A stretch of DNA of 64,000 bases from Marnyiella aurantia (GTDB taxonomy: Bacteria > Bacteroidota > Bacteroidia > Flavobacteriales > Weeksellaceae). Below are positions 52,779 through 62,500 of this stretch, in pieces (the stretch's first letter is position 1; every line of letters starts with the position of its first letter). The notes under the pieces were generated by a model. That model saw only the letters and a program-made list of their open reading frames with translations, had not been told where the DNA came from and did no database searches. The stretch covers positions 1,302,001 through 1,366,000 of the forward strand of contig NZ_CP059472.1 of the NCBI RefSeq assembly GCF_014041915.1. Reading direction: 5' to 3'. Both the position numbers and the translations under genes were made by a program.

Positions 52779-53890
52779 TGACACCTTATTTCAAAATTTG
52801 GAAGTACAGCCGGCAACTTAACAGGTCAGGACTGTATTTCTTTTTTCCGTTTTATCACATAGGCGGTGCAGAAACGGTACACCTTAAAATTTTAGCTGCG
52901 TGTGAGGTAAAACCAAACTGCTTCATTACCAATCAGTCCTTTTCTGAAGCTAACCGGCAGAATTTTGAAAAAGTTTCTAACCTCATCAGTTTTGATGATT
53001 CTGTCAATAAGATAAAATGCCGCAATATTCTTCTGAAACTATTGGCAGCGAAAATAAACCGACATAAAACTTCTGTAGTGTTCGGCTGTAACAGCATTTT
53101 CTTTTATGATCTGATTCCGCTTCTGAAAGATCATGTGCGGATTATGGATCTTACACATGCGTTTTCCTACGAAGAGTATTCGCCGGAGAGTTACAGTCTG
53201 CCTTTTGCTACCCGACTGGACACACGCGTAGTGCTCGGAACCAAAACCAAAGCAGACTATGCTGAACTTTATCAGAAAAACGGTATAAACCCCATATTTA
53301 CCGAACGGATCCGCATTATAAAAAATGCAGTAGAAATTCCGAAAGCGATTATAAAAAGTGAAAACAAAATCCTTCAGTTAATTTTTGTTGCGAGAAATTC
53401 CCCGGAAAAACGCCCGGAAATCGTTTTTGACATTTTAAGAAAGCTAAATGAAATAAACTTCCCGTTTCACTGCCGGATTATAGGAGATTTTCCTGAAGGC
53501 CAGGAATTGGAGAACACAGAATTTACGGGTGAAATCCATGACACCAACAGGCTTAATGACTTATATACAAAAAGTGATATCCTTTTGCTAACCTCAGAGC
53601 GCGAAGGTTTACCAATGGTCATTCTTGAGGCGATGGCACATAAGGTTGTTCCAGTCAGCACCTCGGTGGGAGAAATACCTGAACTGAACAGTAACCTGCC
53701 GGGAATTTTGCTGGTGGATACGGGTGATCAGGAAAATGTTTCTGCCGAAATGGTGAAAATAATTTGCCGGCTTAATGAAAACCGCCGTGAACTTCAAAGC
53801 AGACAGGAAAACTGCTTTAAATTTGTAAAAAACAATTACAGCGAAGACCGGTTTGCCGAAAACTACCGTAATCTATTCCACGGGCAGTAG
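52775..53890 (+). CDS. GT4 glycosyltransferase
   Basis: 371 residues of the GT-B type. LIFVARNSPEKRPEIVFDIL near 207 and the EX7E motif in LTSEREGLPMVILEAMAHKV near 269-288, followed by VVPVSTSVGEIPELN. Retaining transferase, sugar unknown. Fourth in the tightly overlapping run; its last 18 bases overlap the convergent GT90-like gene. Confidence 0.9.
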   Translation: MMTPYFKIWKYSRQLNRSGLYFFFPFYHIGGAETVHLKILAACEVKPNCFITNQSFSEANRQNFEKVSNLISFDDSVNKIKCRNILLKLLAAKINRHKTSVVFGCNSIFFYDLIPLLKDHVRIMDLTHAFSYEEYSPESYSLPFATRLDTRVVLGTKTKADYAELYQKNGINPIFTERIRIIKNAVEIPKAIIKSENKILQLIFVARNSPEKRPEIVFDILRKLNEINFPFHCRIIGDFPEGQELENTEFTGEIHDTNRLNDLYTKSDILLLTSEREGLPMVILEAMAHKVVPVSTSVGEIPELNSNLPGILLVDTGDQENVSAEMVKIICRLNENRRELQSRQENCFKFVKNNYSEDRFAENYRNLFHGQ

Positions 53891-54814
53891 GTACTTCTCC
53901 AGCACCTTCAAACTGCACAAATCTTCCACTTTTTTGCTGAAGAACTGCTCACAGTGACGGTGAGCGTTATCAACGATGGCTTCACATTCTTCCGGGTTTG
54001 AAATGTAGTACTGCAGCTGCGATTCAAGATCTGAGTAGTCATCTTTTATTTCAATATAATGTTTTCCACCCACCAGAGACCCTTCCATAAACCAGGTTTC
54101 CAGCGTAGGCCTGGGCATTACCGCAATCGAATTTGACGACATGACCCACTTCAGATTAGTAGCCACATCGTTACCCTGTAAACAAAGGATGAATTTATAG
54201 TTCAGGTGATCTTCTATAGACATTTTCTTTTTTATCCAGATGGGATTTCCGCCCTGCGCATTCACCTGCCCCAAGTCACACAGCGGATGACCGAAGTACC
54301 GACTGAAAAATTGGTAACGGTGTTCCTGAAATACAGCTCCGCGACCTATAAGCACATCTTTTTTTGTGCGGAAAGGTTGGTCATTTTTAATCCACACAAA
54401 ATGTCTGGCTTTATCCAGATTCAGCAGCACACTGTTTTGATTGTCGCCTGTAACCGGACGGCTTTTTACAATGCTTGGCAAATCGGGAACTGTGGTCACA
54501 TCGCCAAAAACAAAATTGATGGGCAGTTCCTCCGGAAAAAACCGGGCGTACTGATAAGTGTCGTGGTAGTACGTTTTTGGTGTTACCGGACTCCTTAAGT
54601 CCTTCAGCGTACAGCAGGCTGCTGACTTTGAACTTTGAACCGAAGAACGGCAGTAATAAGCCACCCGGGACGTCACTAACTCCATTTGACCTGCGGTCAG
54701 GGTGCCTTCCAGCTCTTTAATTTTTATGCTGAAGGAGGATGTGGGTAAAATACGGCGCAGATAGGCCTTTATATAATAAAAGAATTTAACCTGTTTCTCA
54801 ACTTTTGCCATCAT
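53873..54814 (-). CDS. GT90-family glycosyltransferase (CAP10/LpsA-like)
   Basis: 313 residues. DVLIGRGAVFQEHRYQFFSR at about 162-181, IEDHLNYKFILCLQGNDVATNL near 215 and SSNSIAVMPRPTLETWFMEG near 247 resemble the glycosyltransferase family 90 / LPS-modifying enzymes. Alternate start MAKVEKQVKF at 54811. Convergent with the GT4 gene and followed upstream by a cupin gene 20 bases away in the same direction. Acts probably on a surface glycan. Confidence 0.85.
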   Translation of the reverse strand: MMAKVEKQVKFFYYIKAYLRRILPTSSFSIKIKELEGTLTAGQMELVTSRVAYYCRSSVQSSKSAACCTLKDLRSPVTPKTYYHDTYQYARFFPEELPINFVFGDVTTVPDLPSIVKSRPVTGDNQNSVLLNLDKARHFVWIKNDQPFRTKKDVLIGRGAVFQEHRYQFFSRYFGHPLCDLGQVNAQGGNPIWIKKKMSIEDHLNYKFILCLQGNDVATNLKWVMSSNSIAVMPRPTLETWFMEGSLVGGKHYIEIKDDYSDLESQLQYYISNPEECEAIVDNAHRHCEQFFSKKVEDLCSLKVLEKYLLPVE

Positions 54815-54834
54815 TCCGAAATCATGCGGGAGAC

Positions 54835-55206
54835 CTAAGACTCATCTCCGTTTCGGGCATAATCATCCTGAAGGCGAACGATATCATCTTCGCCAAAGTA
54901 GGTTCCTGTCTGCACTTCTACAAACTGTAAAAGCTCCGATGAGTTATTCTCGATACGGTGTTTTGCAAACTGCGGAATAAAGATGCTCATACCGTAACTA
55001 AGCTGGTGGTTCTCGCCGTCCAGCACAACTGTGGCTTCACCCTGGATTACAGTCCAGAATTCCTGACGGTGATGGTGAAACTGATATGAAAGCCGGTGAC
55101 CGGGCATAACTTCAATCCGCTTCAGTTTGTAGGTAGGTTCATCGGCCAGTACATAATACTTTCCCCACGGTCTTTCCCCTATTTCCAGCATAAATTCTTC
55201 TTTCAT
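54835..55206 (-). CDS. Cupin, mannose-6-phosphate isomerase type II-like
   Basis: 123 residues from 55206, or 118 from the second Met at 55191. GERPWGKYYVLADEP opening, then PGHRLSYQFHHHRQEFWTVIQGEA with metal-binding His and Glu, and FIPQFAKHRIENNS, matching the C-terminal phosphomannose isomerase domain of GDP-mannose enzymes. The N-terminal guanylyltransferase domain is missing. Could supply mannose-6-phosphate for the neighbouring glycosyltransferases (inference). A promoter box ends just before the first Met; 55191 would leave a short leader. Confidence 0.85.
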   Translation of the reverse strand: MKEEFMLEIGERPWGKYYVLADEPTYKLKRIEVMPGHRLSYQFHHHRQEFWTVIQGEATVVLDGENHQLSYGMSIFIPQFAKHRIENNSSELLQFVEVQTGTYFGEDDIVRLQDDYARNGDES

Positions 55207-55207
55207 G

Positions 55208-55215
55208 CAAAACTA
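55208..55215 (-). promoter_or_regulatory. Promoter of the cupin gene, touching its first ATG
   Basis: Minus strand TAGTTTTG ends one base before the ATG at 55206. A TTTG (plus 55239-55242) lies 23 bases upstream. Confidence 0.6.
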
Positions 55216-55256
55216 AATAAAATATTACATTCCTGCACCAAAAGTCATTTTTTGGC

Positions 55257-55264
55257 TAAATTTG
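55257..55264 (+). promoter_or_regulatory. Promoter minus-7 box of gltX
   Basis: TAAATTTG, 16 bases before the ATG at 55281. Confidence 0.7.
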
Positions 55265-55280
55265 CATAAAATTTAAATCT

Positions 55281-56792
55281 ATGAGTAAAGTTAGAGTTCG
55301 TTTTGCGCCCAGTCCAACAGGTCCGCTGCACCTGGGTGGTGCCAGAACGGCCTTATATGATTACCTTTTTGCCAAGAAAAACAACGGAGATTTTGTACTT
55401 CGTATAGAGGATACCGATACGGCACGATATGTAGAAGGAGCTGAAGATTATATCATGGATGCCCTGGAATGGGCCGGCATAACCCCCGACGAAAGCCCCA
55501 GACATGGTGGCAACTACGGTCCTTACCGTCAGAGTGAAAGACGCGCTATTTACGATAAGTACACTGCCGAAATACTGAAAACCGACTACGCTTACATGGC
55601 TTTCGACACCAGCGAAGAGTTGGATGAAATCCGTAAGCAGTATGAAGAAAAAGGTGAAGTTTTCTCATATAACAATATTACCCGCAACCTACTTAAAAAC
55701 AGCCTGTCTCTTCCAGCTGAGGAAATTCAGAAACTTCTGGACGCAAAAATACCTTATGTGGTTCGTTTTAAGATGCCCGTGAACCGCGTGTTGAACCTAG
55801 AAGACACCATAAGAGGTAAATTCGCGGTGAATACAGATACTCTGGATGATAAAGTCCTCGTTAAAAATGACGGCATGCCTACCTATCACCTGGCCAACAT
55901 CATAGATGACCACGAGATGGAGATTTCCCACGTCATCCGTGGCGAGGAATGGCTCCCGTCTATGGGGCTTCACGTTCTTCTTTACGAAGCGATGGGTTGG
56001 ACAGCGCCGGAGTTTGCGCATCTGCCGCTTATCCTGAAGCCTGAAGGCAAGGGGAAACTCAGCAAAAGGGATGGTGCCAAATTTGGCTTCCCCGTTTTCC
56101 CGATGAACTTCACCGATCCTGAAACTAAAGAAATATATCCAGGTTATAAGGAACACGGCTATCTGCCGGAAGCCTTTGTAAACTTCCTGGCACTGTTAGG
56201 CTGGTCGCCTGCACATGATAAGGAAATTCTTAGTCTGGAAGAAATGGCCCAGGAGTTTGACCTTCATAAGGTTCACAAAGCCGGAGCCCGCTTCAGTAAA
56301 GAAAAAGCAGACTGGTTCAACCACCAGTACCTTCAGAAAAAGAGTGATGATGAGGTACTGACAATGCTGCAGGAACTGGAACCCGAAAAAACCAATGTTC
56401 TTGCTAAGGATAAACTTCTGAAAACCGTTTCGCTGATGAAAGAGCGCGCCACTTTTGTAAAGGACATTTACGAAAGCGGAAAATTCTTCTTTGAAGCCCC
56501 GCAAACCTTTGACGAAAAAGCGGTTAAGAAAGCATGGAACGATCAAACTGCAGACATAATTACCCAATTTTCAGAAACCCTGAATGTTGATAATTTTGAT
56601 GCCGCTAAACTTAAGGAAGCCATCCACCATTTTGCCGAATCCGCAAACCTGGGAATGGGCAAAGTAATGATGCCCTTGCGCCTGGCACTTGTGGGCGAGC
56701 TTAAGGGCCCTGATGTTCCGGATATTATGGAAATAATTGGTTTTGAGGAGACTAAATCGCGGATTTTAAATGCGGTAAATAATATCGGATAA
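55281..56792 (+). CDS. gltX: Glutamyl-tRNA synthetase
   Basis: 503 residues, class I. HIGH-like motif in [20 protein letters not shown] at 7-26, and KMSKS-like [11 protein letters not shown] near 257. C-terminal helical anticodon-binding domain. Charges tRNA-Glu, possibly also tRNA-Gln. Divergent from the cupin gene with an 74-base spacer holding both promoters. Confidence 0.96.
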   Translation: MSKVRVRFAPSPTGPLHLGGARTALYDYLFAKKNNGDFVLRIEDTDTARYVEGAEDYIMDALEWAGITPDESPRHGGNYGPYRQSERRAIYDKYTAEILKTDYAYMAFDTSEELDEIRKQYEEKGEVFSYNNITRNLLKNSLSLPAEEIQKLLDAKIPYVVRFKMPVNRVLNLEDTIRGKFAVNTDTLDDKVLVKNDGMPTYHLANIIDDHEMEISHVIRGEEWLPSMGLHVLLYEAMGWTAPEFAHLPLILKPEGKGKLSKRDGAKFGFPVFPMNFTDPETKEIYPGYKEHGYLPEAFVNFLALLGWSPAHDKEILSLEEMAQEFDLHKVHKAGARFSKEKADWFNHQYLQKKSDDEVLTMLQELEPEKTNVLAKDKLLKTVSLMKERATFVKDIYESGKFFFEAPQTFDEKAVKKAWNDQTADIITQFSETLNVDNFDAAKLKEAIHHFAESANLGMGKVMMPLRLALVGELKGPDVPDIMEIIGFEETKSRILNAVNNIG

Positions 56793-56809
56793 GTCTCTGC
56801 AATTTTCAC

Positions 56810-56817
56810 TAATTTTG
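56810..56817 (+). promoter_or_regulatory. Promoter minus-7 box of accA
   Basis: TAATTTTG, 18 bases before the ATG at 56836; lies right after the gltX stop. Confidence 0.6.
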
Positions 56818-56835
56818 AAGGATAATTTTCAGGAT

Positions 56836-57792
56836 ATGCAATATTTAGAATTTGAAAAGCCAATCGAAGAACTGATGGAACAGTATCAAACCTGTTCGGT
56901 CGTGGGCGAAGATGCAGGAGTAGATGTAAAATTGGCCTGTTCTCAAATTGAGGACAAAATCATTGAAAAGAAAAAGGAAATATATTTAAACCTTACGCCA
57001 TGGCAGCGCGTACAGCTTTCCAGGCATCCGGACCGTCCTTATACACTGGATTTCATAAAGGGTATTGTAGATAAGGACAGCTTCCTTGAACTGCATGGGG
57101 ACCGTAACTTTGCGGATGATCCCGCCATGATCGGTGGCCTTGCTACTATTGACGGTCAGAAGGTTATGCTGATCGGAACACAGAAAGGCCGCACCACAAA
57201 GGAAAGACAGCACCGCAGATTTGGAATGAGTAATCCGGAAGGTTACCGTAAGGCACTCAGGTTAATGAAATTAGCAGAAAAATTCAGAATACCGGTAATC
57301 TCTTTAATCGATACTCCCGGCGCATATCCCGGACTGGAAGCGGAAGAAAGAGGTCAGGGTGAAGCCATTGCACGGAATATTTTCGAGATGACGATGCTGA
57401 AGACACCGATCTTCTGCTATATCATTGGTGAAGGAGCCAGTGGTGGTGCGTTGGGAATTGGCGTAGGCAACAAAGTATATATGTTGGAAAACACATGGTA
57501 TACCGTAATTGCTCCGGAAAGCTGCTCTTCAATTCTATGGAGAAACTGGAATCATAAAGAAGATGCGGCTAACGCACTGAAACTGACACCAAATGATGCG
57601 TTGGAACATAAATTCATCGATGGAATTATTCAGGAACCTTTAGGAGGTGCTCATTACGAGCCGCAGGTTGCATATGATCACCTGAAGCAGTCTATCCTTC
57701 AGAACATCAAGGCTTTTGCATCCTTCTCCGGTAAGGAACTGGAACAGCAGAGACAGGACAAGTTCATCGCAATGGGTCGCTTTAAGGGCTAA
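56836..57792 (+). CDS. accA: Acetyl-CoA carboxylase carboxyltransferase, alpha subunit
   Basis: 318 residues. Transfers CO2 from carboxybiotin to acetyl-CoA together with Acc[69 protein letters not shown] (oxyanion loop) and [20 protein letters not shown], the last being the acyl-CoA site, are all visible in order. The accD gene is not in this window. Start at 56836 rather than 56815, as the promoter box touches the latter. Confidence 0.97.
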   Translation: MQYLEFEKPIEELMEQYQTCSVVGEDAGVDVKLACSQIEDKIIEKKKEIYLNLTPWQRVQLSRHPDRPYTLDFIKGIVDKDSFLELHGDRNFADDPAMIGGLATIDGQKVMLIGTQKGRTTKERQHRRFGMSNPEGYRKALRLMKLAEKFRIPVISLIDTPGAYPGLEAEERGQGEAIARNIFEMTMLKTPIFCYIIGEGASGGALGIGVGNKVYMLENTWYTVIAPESCSSILWRNWNHKEDAANALKLTPNDALEHKFIDGIIQEPLGGAHYEPQVAYDHLKQSILQNIKAFASFSGKELEQQRQDKFIAMGRFKG

Positions 57793-57810
57793 TAATTGTT
57801 CAGCAATATA

Positions 57811-57849
57811 AAAACAGGCTGTTTCCTAAAAGGTAACAGCCTATTTTAT
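57811..57849 (+). terminator. Terminator of accA
   Basis: AGGCTGTTTCC (57816-57826) pairs with GGTAACAGCCT (57832-57842), one mismatch, loop TAAAA, followed by ATTTTATT. Confidence 0.7.
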
Positions 57850-57892
57850 TAACTCTTATGCTAAATTTAATTCAGCAATTAAATAGCGGGCG

Positions 57893-58486
57893 TTATTTCC
57901 CTGATCTCAGTGTTATCGCAATATCCTTATTGATATTTTTGGCTGATGAATATTTAGCGTCACAAATGCTCGTGGTCACCAGATAATTCCCTTTGTCAAT
58001 CAGGATATAACTTTGATTATTCGCTTTTACGTCCAGATTATAGTAACTTCCTTTTCCGCTGAACTTTACGATCAGGTTACAGGCAGACCGGTTCACGATC
58101 TGCACGTACGCCTCCCTTTTATTGGGACTGTTGTCAAAAAGATGATTCAGGACTTTTGCCGCCATCTTGCTCTTATCGTTCACGCCATCCTTCAGGTCTG
58201 CCCTGACCTCCTTCACCAATTTGCCCTTTGTAAGAGGTACAACCCTTGGCTTGGCGGCAATATCGTTTGCCGGTGTTATAAGCTGCACAAGTTTAATTCT
58301 TAAGTCAGCCACACCGGGATCGCCGGGGTTGTCTTTTATAAAGGTGGCAATGACTTTCGGGTCATTACTCATCTGTGCCTGTGCAGCCGTAAGCTTTTCG
58401 GCAGGGGCCTTTATATTTGCTTTTTTCTTCTGCGCCGGAGCCTGTCCGCAAATCAGAATCAGAAAAAAGATATACCATTTTTTCAT
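57893..58486 (-). CDS. Secreted protein of unknown function
   Basis: 197 residues. Signal peptide (MKKWYIFFLILICGQAPAQ), a helical Ala/Lys-rich middle (KANIKAPAEKLTAAQAQM), and a C-terminal ~65-residue beta domain with VNRSACNLIVKFSGKGSYYN (about 131-150). The C-terminal part looks like a family found in Chryseobacterium-type genomes (perhaps DUF6759, from memory, not checked). Single gene on the minus strand between accA and tsf. Confidence 0.7.
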   Translation of the reverse strand: MKKWYIFFLILICGQAPAQKKKANIKAPAEKLTAAQAQMSNDPKVIATFIKDNPGDPGVADLRIKLVQLITPANDIAAKPRVVPLTKGKLVKEVRADLKDGVNDKSKMAAKVLNHLFDNSPNKREAYVQIVNRSACNLIVKFSGKGSYYNLDVKANNQSYILIDKGNYLVTTSICDAKYSSAKNINKDIAITLRSGK

Positions 58487-58563
58487 ATTATTATAGTGAG
58501 AGTTATTACTTTGAATGCCTTATATAACGCAAAAAAACAATGTTTTAGTTTACATAAATTTAT

Positions 58564-58571
58564 TATCTTTG
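58564..58571 (+). promoter_or_regulatory. Promoter minus-7 box of tsf
   Basis: TATCTTTG, 57 bases before the ATG at 58629. Confidence 0.75.
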
Positions 58572-58628
58572 CATCGCTCAAAAAAGATTCTAAACTTAAC
58601 TCTTTTTTTTAAATTCAAAAATAAATAT

Positions 58629-59450
58629 ATGTACACACCGGTAGCTGCAGACGTAGCGAAACTTAGAAACACGACAGGGGCAGGTATGATGGACTGCAAG
58701 AAAGCTTTAGTTGAGGCAGAAGGAGACTTCGAAAAAGCAATTGAAATCCTTAGAAAAAAAGGACAGAAAGTTGCAGCCAACAGAGCCGACAGAGAATCTA
58801 CTGAAGGTGCAGTAATTGCTAAAGTGAACGACGATAAAACAAGAGGAGTTATTATAGCTCTGAACTGTGAAACAGACTTCGTAGCTAAGAATGAAGAGTT
58901 TGTTAAACTTGCTCATGACCTGGCTGAAATGGCTCTGGGTAAAACTAAAGAAGAGCTTTTGGCTGCAGATTACAAAGGTATTACCGTTGCTGAAAAATTA
59001 ATCGAACAGACCGGTGTTATTGGTGAGAAAATTGAAATCGGATCTTTCGAAACGATTGAAGGGCCATTCCTGGGAGCTTATATTCACGCTGGAAACAAAA
59101 TCGCTGCTATCACTTCCCTTTCAGGTGACGTAAACGGATCTGAAGAAGCTGCGAAAGCTGTATCCATGCAGGTTGCGGCTATGAATCCAATCGCTTTGGA
59201 CGAAACTAAGGTTTCTCAGGATACTATCGACAAGGAACTGGAAATCGAAAGAGACCTGTTAATTAAAGAAGGCAAGCCGGAGAACATCATTGACAATATC
59301 CTTAAAGGAAAAATGCAGAAGTTCTACAAAGATAATACACTGGTACACCAGGCATTCATCAAGGACGGAAATATGTCTGTTAGTGATTACGTAAAATCAC
59401 TGGACGACAGCCTTAAAGTTGTTGGTTTTGTAAGAGTAAGCCTTACATAA
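58629..59450 (+). CDS. tsf: Elongation factor Ts
   Basis: 273 residues. Nucleotide exchange factor for EF-Tu. VAKLRNTTGAGMMDCKKALVEAEGDFEKAIE at the N-terminus holds the signature (TGAGMMDCKKAL) and NCETDFVAKNEEFV near 80 is the EF-Tu contact. Start at 58629, because the in-frame codons upstream overlap the promoter. In most bacteria tsf follows rpsB; here it has its own promoter, and a minus-strand gene precedes it. Confidence 0.97.
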   Translation: MYTPVAADVAKLRNTTGAGMMDCKKALVEAEGDFEKAIEILRKKGQKVAANRADRESTEGAVIAKVNDDKTRGVIIALNCETDFVAKNEEFVKLAHDLAEMALGKTKEELLAADYKGITVAEKLIEQTGVIGEKIEIGSFETIEGPFLGAYIHAGNKIAAITSLSGDVNGSEEAAKAVSMQVAAMNPIALDETKVSQDTIDKELEIERDLLIKEGKPENIIDNILKGKMQKFYKDNTLVHQAFIKDGNMSVSDYVKSLDDSLKVVGFVRVSLT

Positions 59451-59471
59451 AATAAGCGCATAAATATACAG

Positions 59472-59503
59472 TCTCCCTGAAAAATTCAGGGAGATTTTTT
59501 TTT
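59472..59503 (+). terminator. Rho-independent terminator of tsf
   Basis: TCTCCCTGAA (59472-59481) pairs with TTCAGGGAGA (59485-59494), then TTTTTTTTT. Confidence 0.92.
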
Positions 59504-59526
59504 ATAAGTAATCCACAATTAATGAG

Positions 59527-59534
59527 TAATTTTG
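59527..59534 (+). promoter_or_regulatory. Promoter minus-7 box of the T9SS protein gene
   Basis: TAATTTTG, 20 bases before the ATG at 59555; an in-frame ATG at 59522 lies upstream of the box and is not used. Confidence 0.65.
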
Positions 59535-59554
59535 ACACCATTTTTACATGGATT

Positions 59555-62500
59555 ATGAAAAAAAATTTATTTGCTTTCCTGGTTTTTTTCAGTTTTTTAG
59601 GATTTGCACAGCTGGACACCGACCACTGGTTCGCACCGATGGCAGCAAAAGCCGGTAATTCAGGCGCGGAAAGCTACCTCTATCTTTCAACCAATGAAAC
59701 GGTACCTTTTACGGTAAGCATCTACAATAACAATGTTCTTTATACAACCGCGGTAATCAGCAAAGGTAATCCCGCAGAGGTCTTTGTTCCTGCGACTTTT
59801 ATGATGGGACTGAACCAGACACAACTGTTCACTCCTGTAGCCAAAGGAATTTACCTGAAGGGAGCCAAAAAATATTTTGCCAATTTCCGGTTTGCCGTAA
59901 CCAATCACGCCGAGATCATCACGTCCAAGGGGCTGGCAGGACTTGGAACTACTTTTTATGCGGCAATGGCACCCCTTACAGGCACCGGAACATACATCAA
60001 TTCTACAATAGGCATAATGGCTACGGAGGATAATACCACGGTAACCATTTCGGGATACGACCCCGCCGTTGTATTTTCAGACGGAAGTTCCAGCTCAACC
60101 AAAACGTTCACATTGAACAGAGGTCAATCTTATATACTGGATGCAGTGAGCACGACAAACGCTGCGAATCTTGACGGACTCCTCGGCGCAAAAATCGTGT
60201 CGAATCATCCCGTATCGGTCACTAACGGGAACTTTAACGGCATCTACACCAATTTTAATTTTACCAATAACGACATCCTGATGGATCAGGCTGTCCCTGT
60301 GGACAGATTAGGTAAGAATTTCGTGGTGGTGAAAGGTAATGCGCCCGTTACTTCAGGCATGGAAACAGCACTTATTGTGGCTACAGAAAACAATACGGCA
60401 ATTTCGGTGAATGGAGCTCCAACAGGAATCGTACTTAATGAAGGTGAATATACGATGATAGACGGTGCGAATTACACCCTCCATGGTAGCTCCCATTATA
60501 ATATGGGCATCACAACTACCAGGAATGTGTATGTTTACCAGTTGCTGGGCGGGACCGCCACCGGTAGTGTTTATGCCGCGGGTGGATTCAACTATATTCC
60601 GCCATTAAGCTGTTTCCTGCCCAATAAGGTAGATGAGATAGGAAACATTAACAGTTTGGGCTCTGCAGTTTACAATACAAAGCTGAACATCATTACCCAA
60701 ACTGGTGCTACCGTTACAGTTAACGGCAATGCCATTTCGCCTTTGAATGGTCCTTTCCCTGTTGTAGGCAACACAGACTGGGTAACTTATTCCGTGCCAA
60801 ACGCTTCAGGCAACGTAACGGTAAATTCAACTAAATCTGTAACTGCAGGCATTGCGGCAGGTAGCGGTGCCGTGGGCTACGGTGGCTATTTTGCGGGATT
60901 CTCCTCGGTCCCGGTTATTGCAAAAACGGGGGACTGTTATGCCGGCATCCTGCTTCAGGTAGATAATTCCTACGATGCCTATCAGTGGTTTCTGAACGGT
61001 GTAGCCATACCCGGTGCGACGACCTTCTCCATTAACCCTGATCTCTACGGATCGGGTACCTACACGGTTCTGATCACAAAAAACCTTTGCGAATCCAAAC
61101 TCACAGACCCTTATTCCTATACCGCATGCCCTCCAATCAGCACAAGCGTTCAAAATATTGGATCCTGTAACACCCTCACAATTACGCCTGCTTTCACCAC
61201 TTCCGTTCAACCTGTTAATCCATCACTAACTCAAATAATTGCGGCACCGGCTTCAGGTACAGCAACGGTGAACGGAGCTACGGGAGTCATTACCTATACA
61301 CCTGCTGCGGGCCTCACCGCAGATACACAGGTTCAGTTTGTGTATTATTTGCAGGGAACAGGCAATCCGGCAGATTTTGAATACTTTCGCGTAACAGTCA
61401 ATATTGATGTGCTCCAAACTACCAATGCCTCGCTGGTTTCATGCGCGGGTGCGAACGGTAACGCCAATTTTAACCTTACCTCAGTAAGCAATTCCCCTGA
61501 TGTTGGAACTACCGCCCAATACTTCACCAATGCGAACCTAACCGGGGCGATCGCAGATCCAACTAACCATTCAGCCGCCACGGGATTGGTTTATGTGCGG
61601 GTAACTTCGGCCTCGGGATGTGTAGCCACCGCTCAAATTCAGCTTACGGCGGTAGCTGCACCCAATATTAATGCCGCCGCGTATAATACAAGTATCTGTG
61701 ACAACGATCTGGACGGCATAATAAGCGTCACTTTCAGCGATGTTACACCTCTGATTGTAACTAATTCCGGCCAGTTTAATGTCCGGTATTATTTGAATCA
61801 GGCAGATGCCGTTGCCGGAAACAACAACACCCTGGGAAATGCCTGGACATTCAGTACACCTACTACTGTATATGTGCGTGTTGATGCTTTGAACGGCAAC
61901 TGCGCACCTGCATTAGACCAACTGAATTTCTCAGTCGGACCAAAAGTTCCGGTACTTACGTCCAACCACACTGTAACCCTTTGCGACCCGGACGGAAACG
62001 GCTCGGAACCAGCTAATCTCAACAATTATACGGGCGCGTTCACAGTTGATCCTGCCGCAACCTTCACCTTCCACGGTACATTGCCAAATGCCAATTCAGG
62101 AACGAATGCCGTTAGTGCGAACCAAACCATAACCGGTACCGGTGTCTATTATATCCGGATCCAGCATCCCGGCTTCTGCCCTCTGGTGGCCGAATTAAAC
62201 CTCGCACTGCAGTCCCTTAACGTTAATCCCGCTACTCTTTCCACATGTGCGAATGCGGCAGGCACCGGCACATTTAACCTCACCACAGCAAATGTAACCG
62301 GCACACCAGGCGTTACACTGGGTTATTTCTCCGATCCAGCGCTCACTGTCCCGATTCCTGATCCTGCAAATTATACCAGTGCTCCAGGCACTGTATATAT
62401 TCAGGTTTCCACAGCGAACAACTGCTCCGCGGTTGCTGTAGTAACACTTAACGTAATTCCGCTGCCCAACCTTAACACTGCAGGCTTCAACGGAGCCCTT

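Noticed and set aside
59522-59554. Upstream ATG (MSNFDTIFTWI) for the T9SS protein
   Set aside because: The promoter box lies inside this stretch, and the signal peptide starts at MKKNLF.
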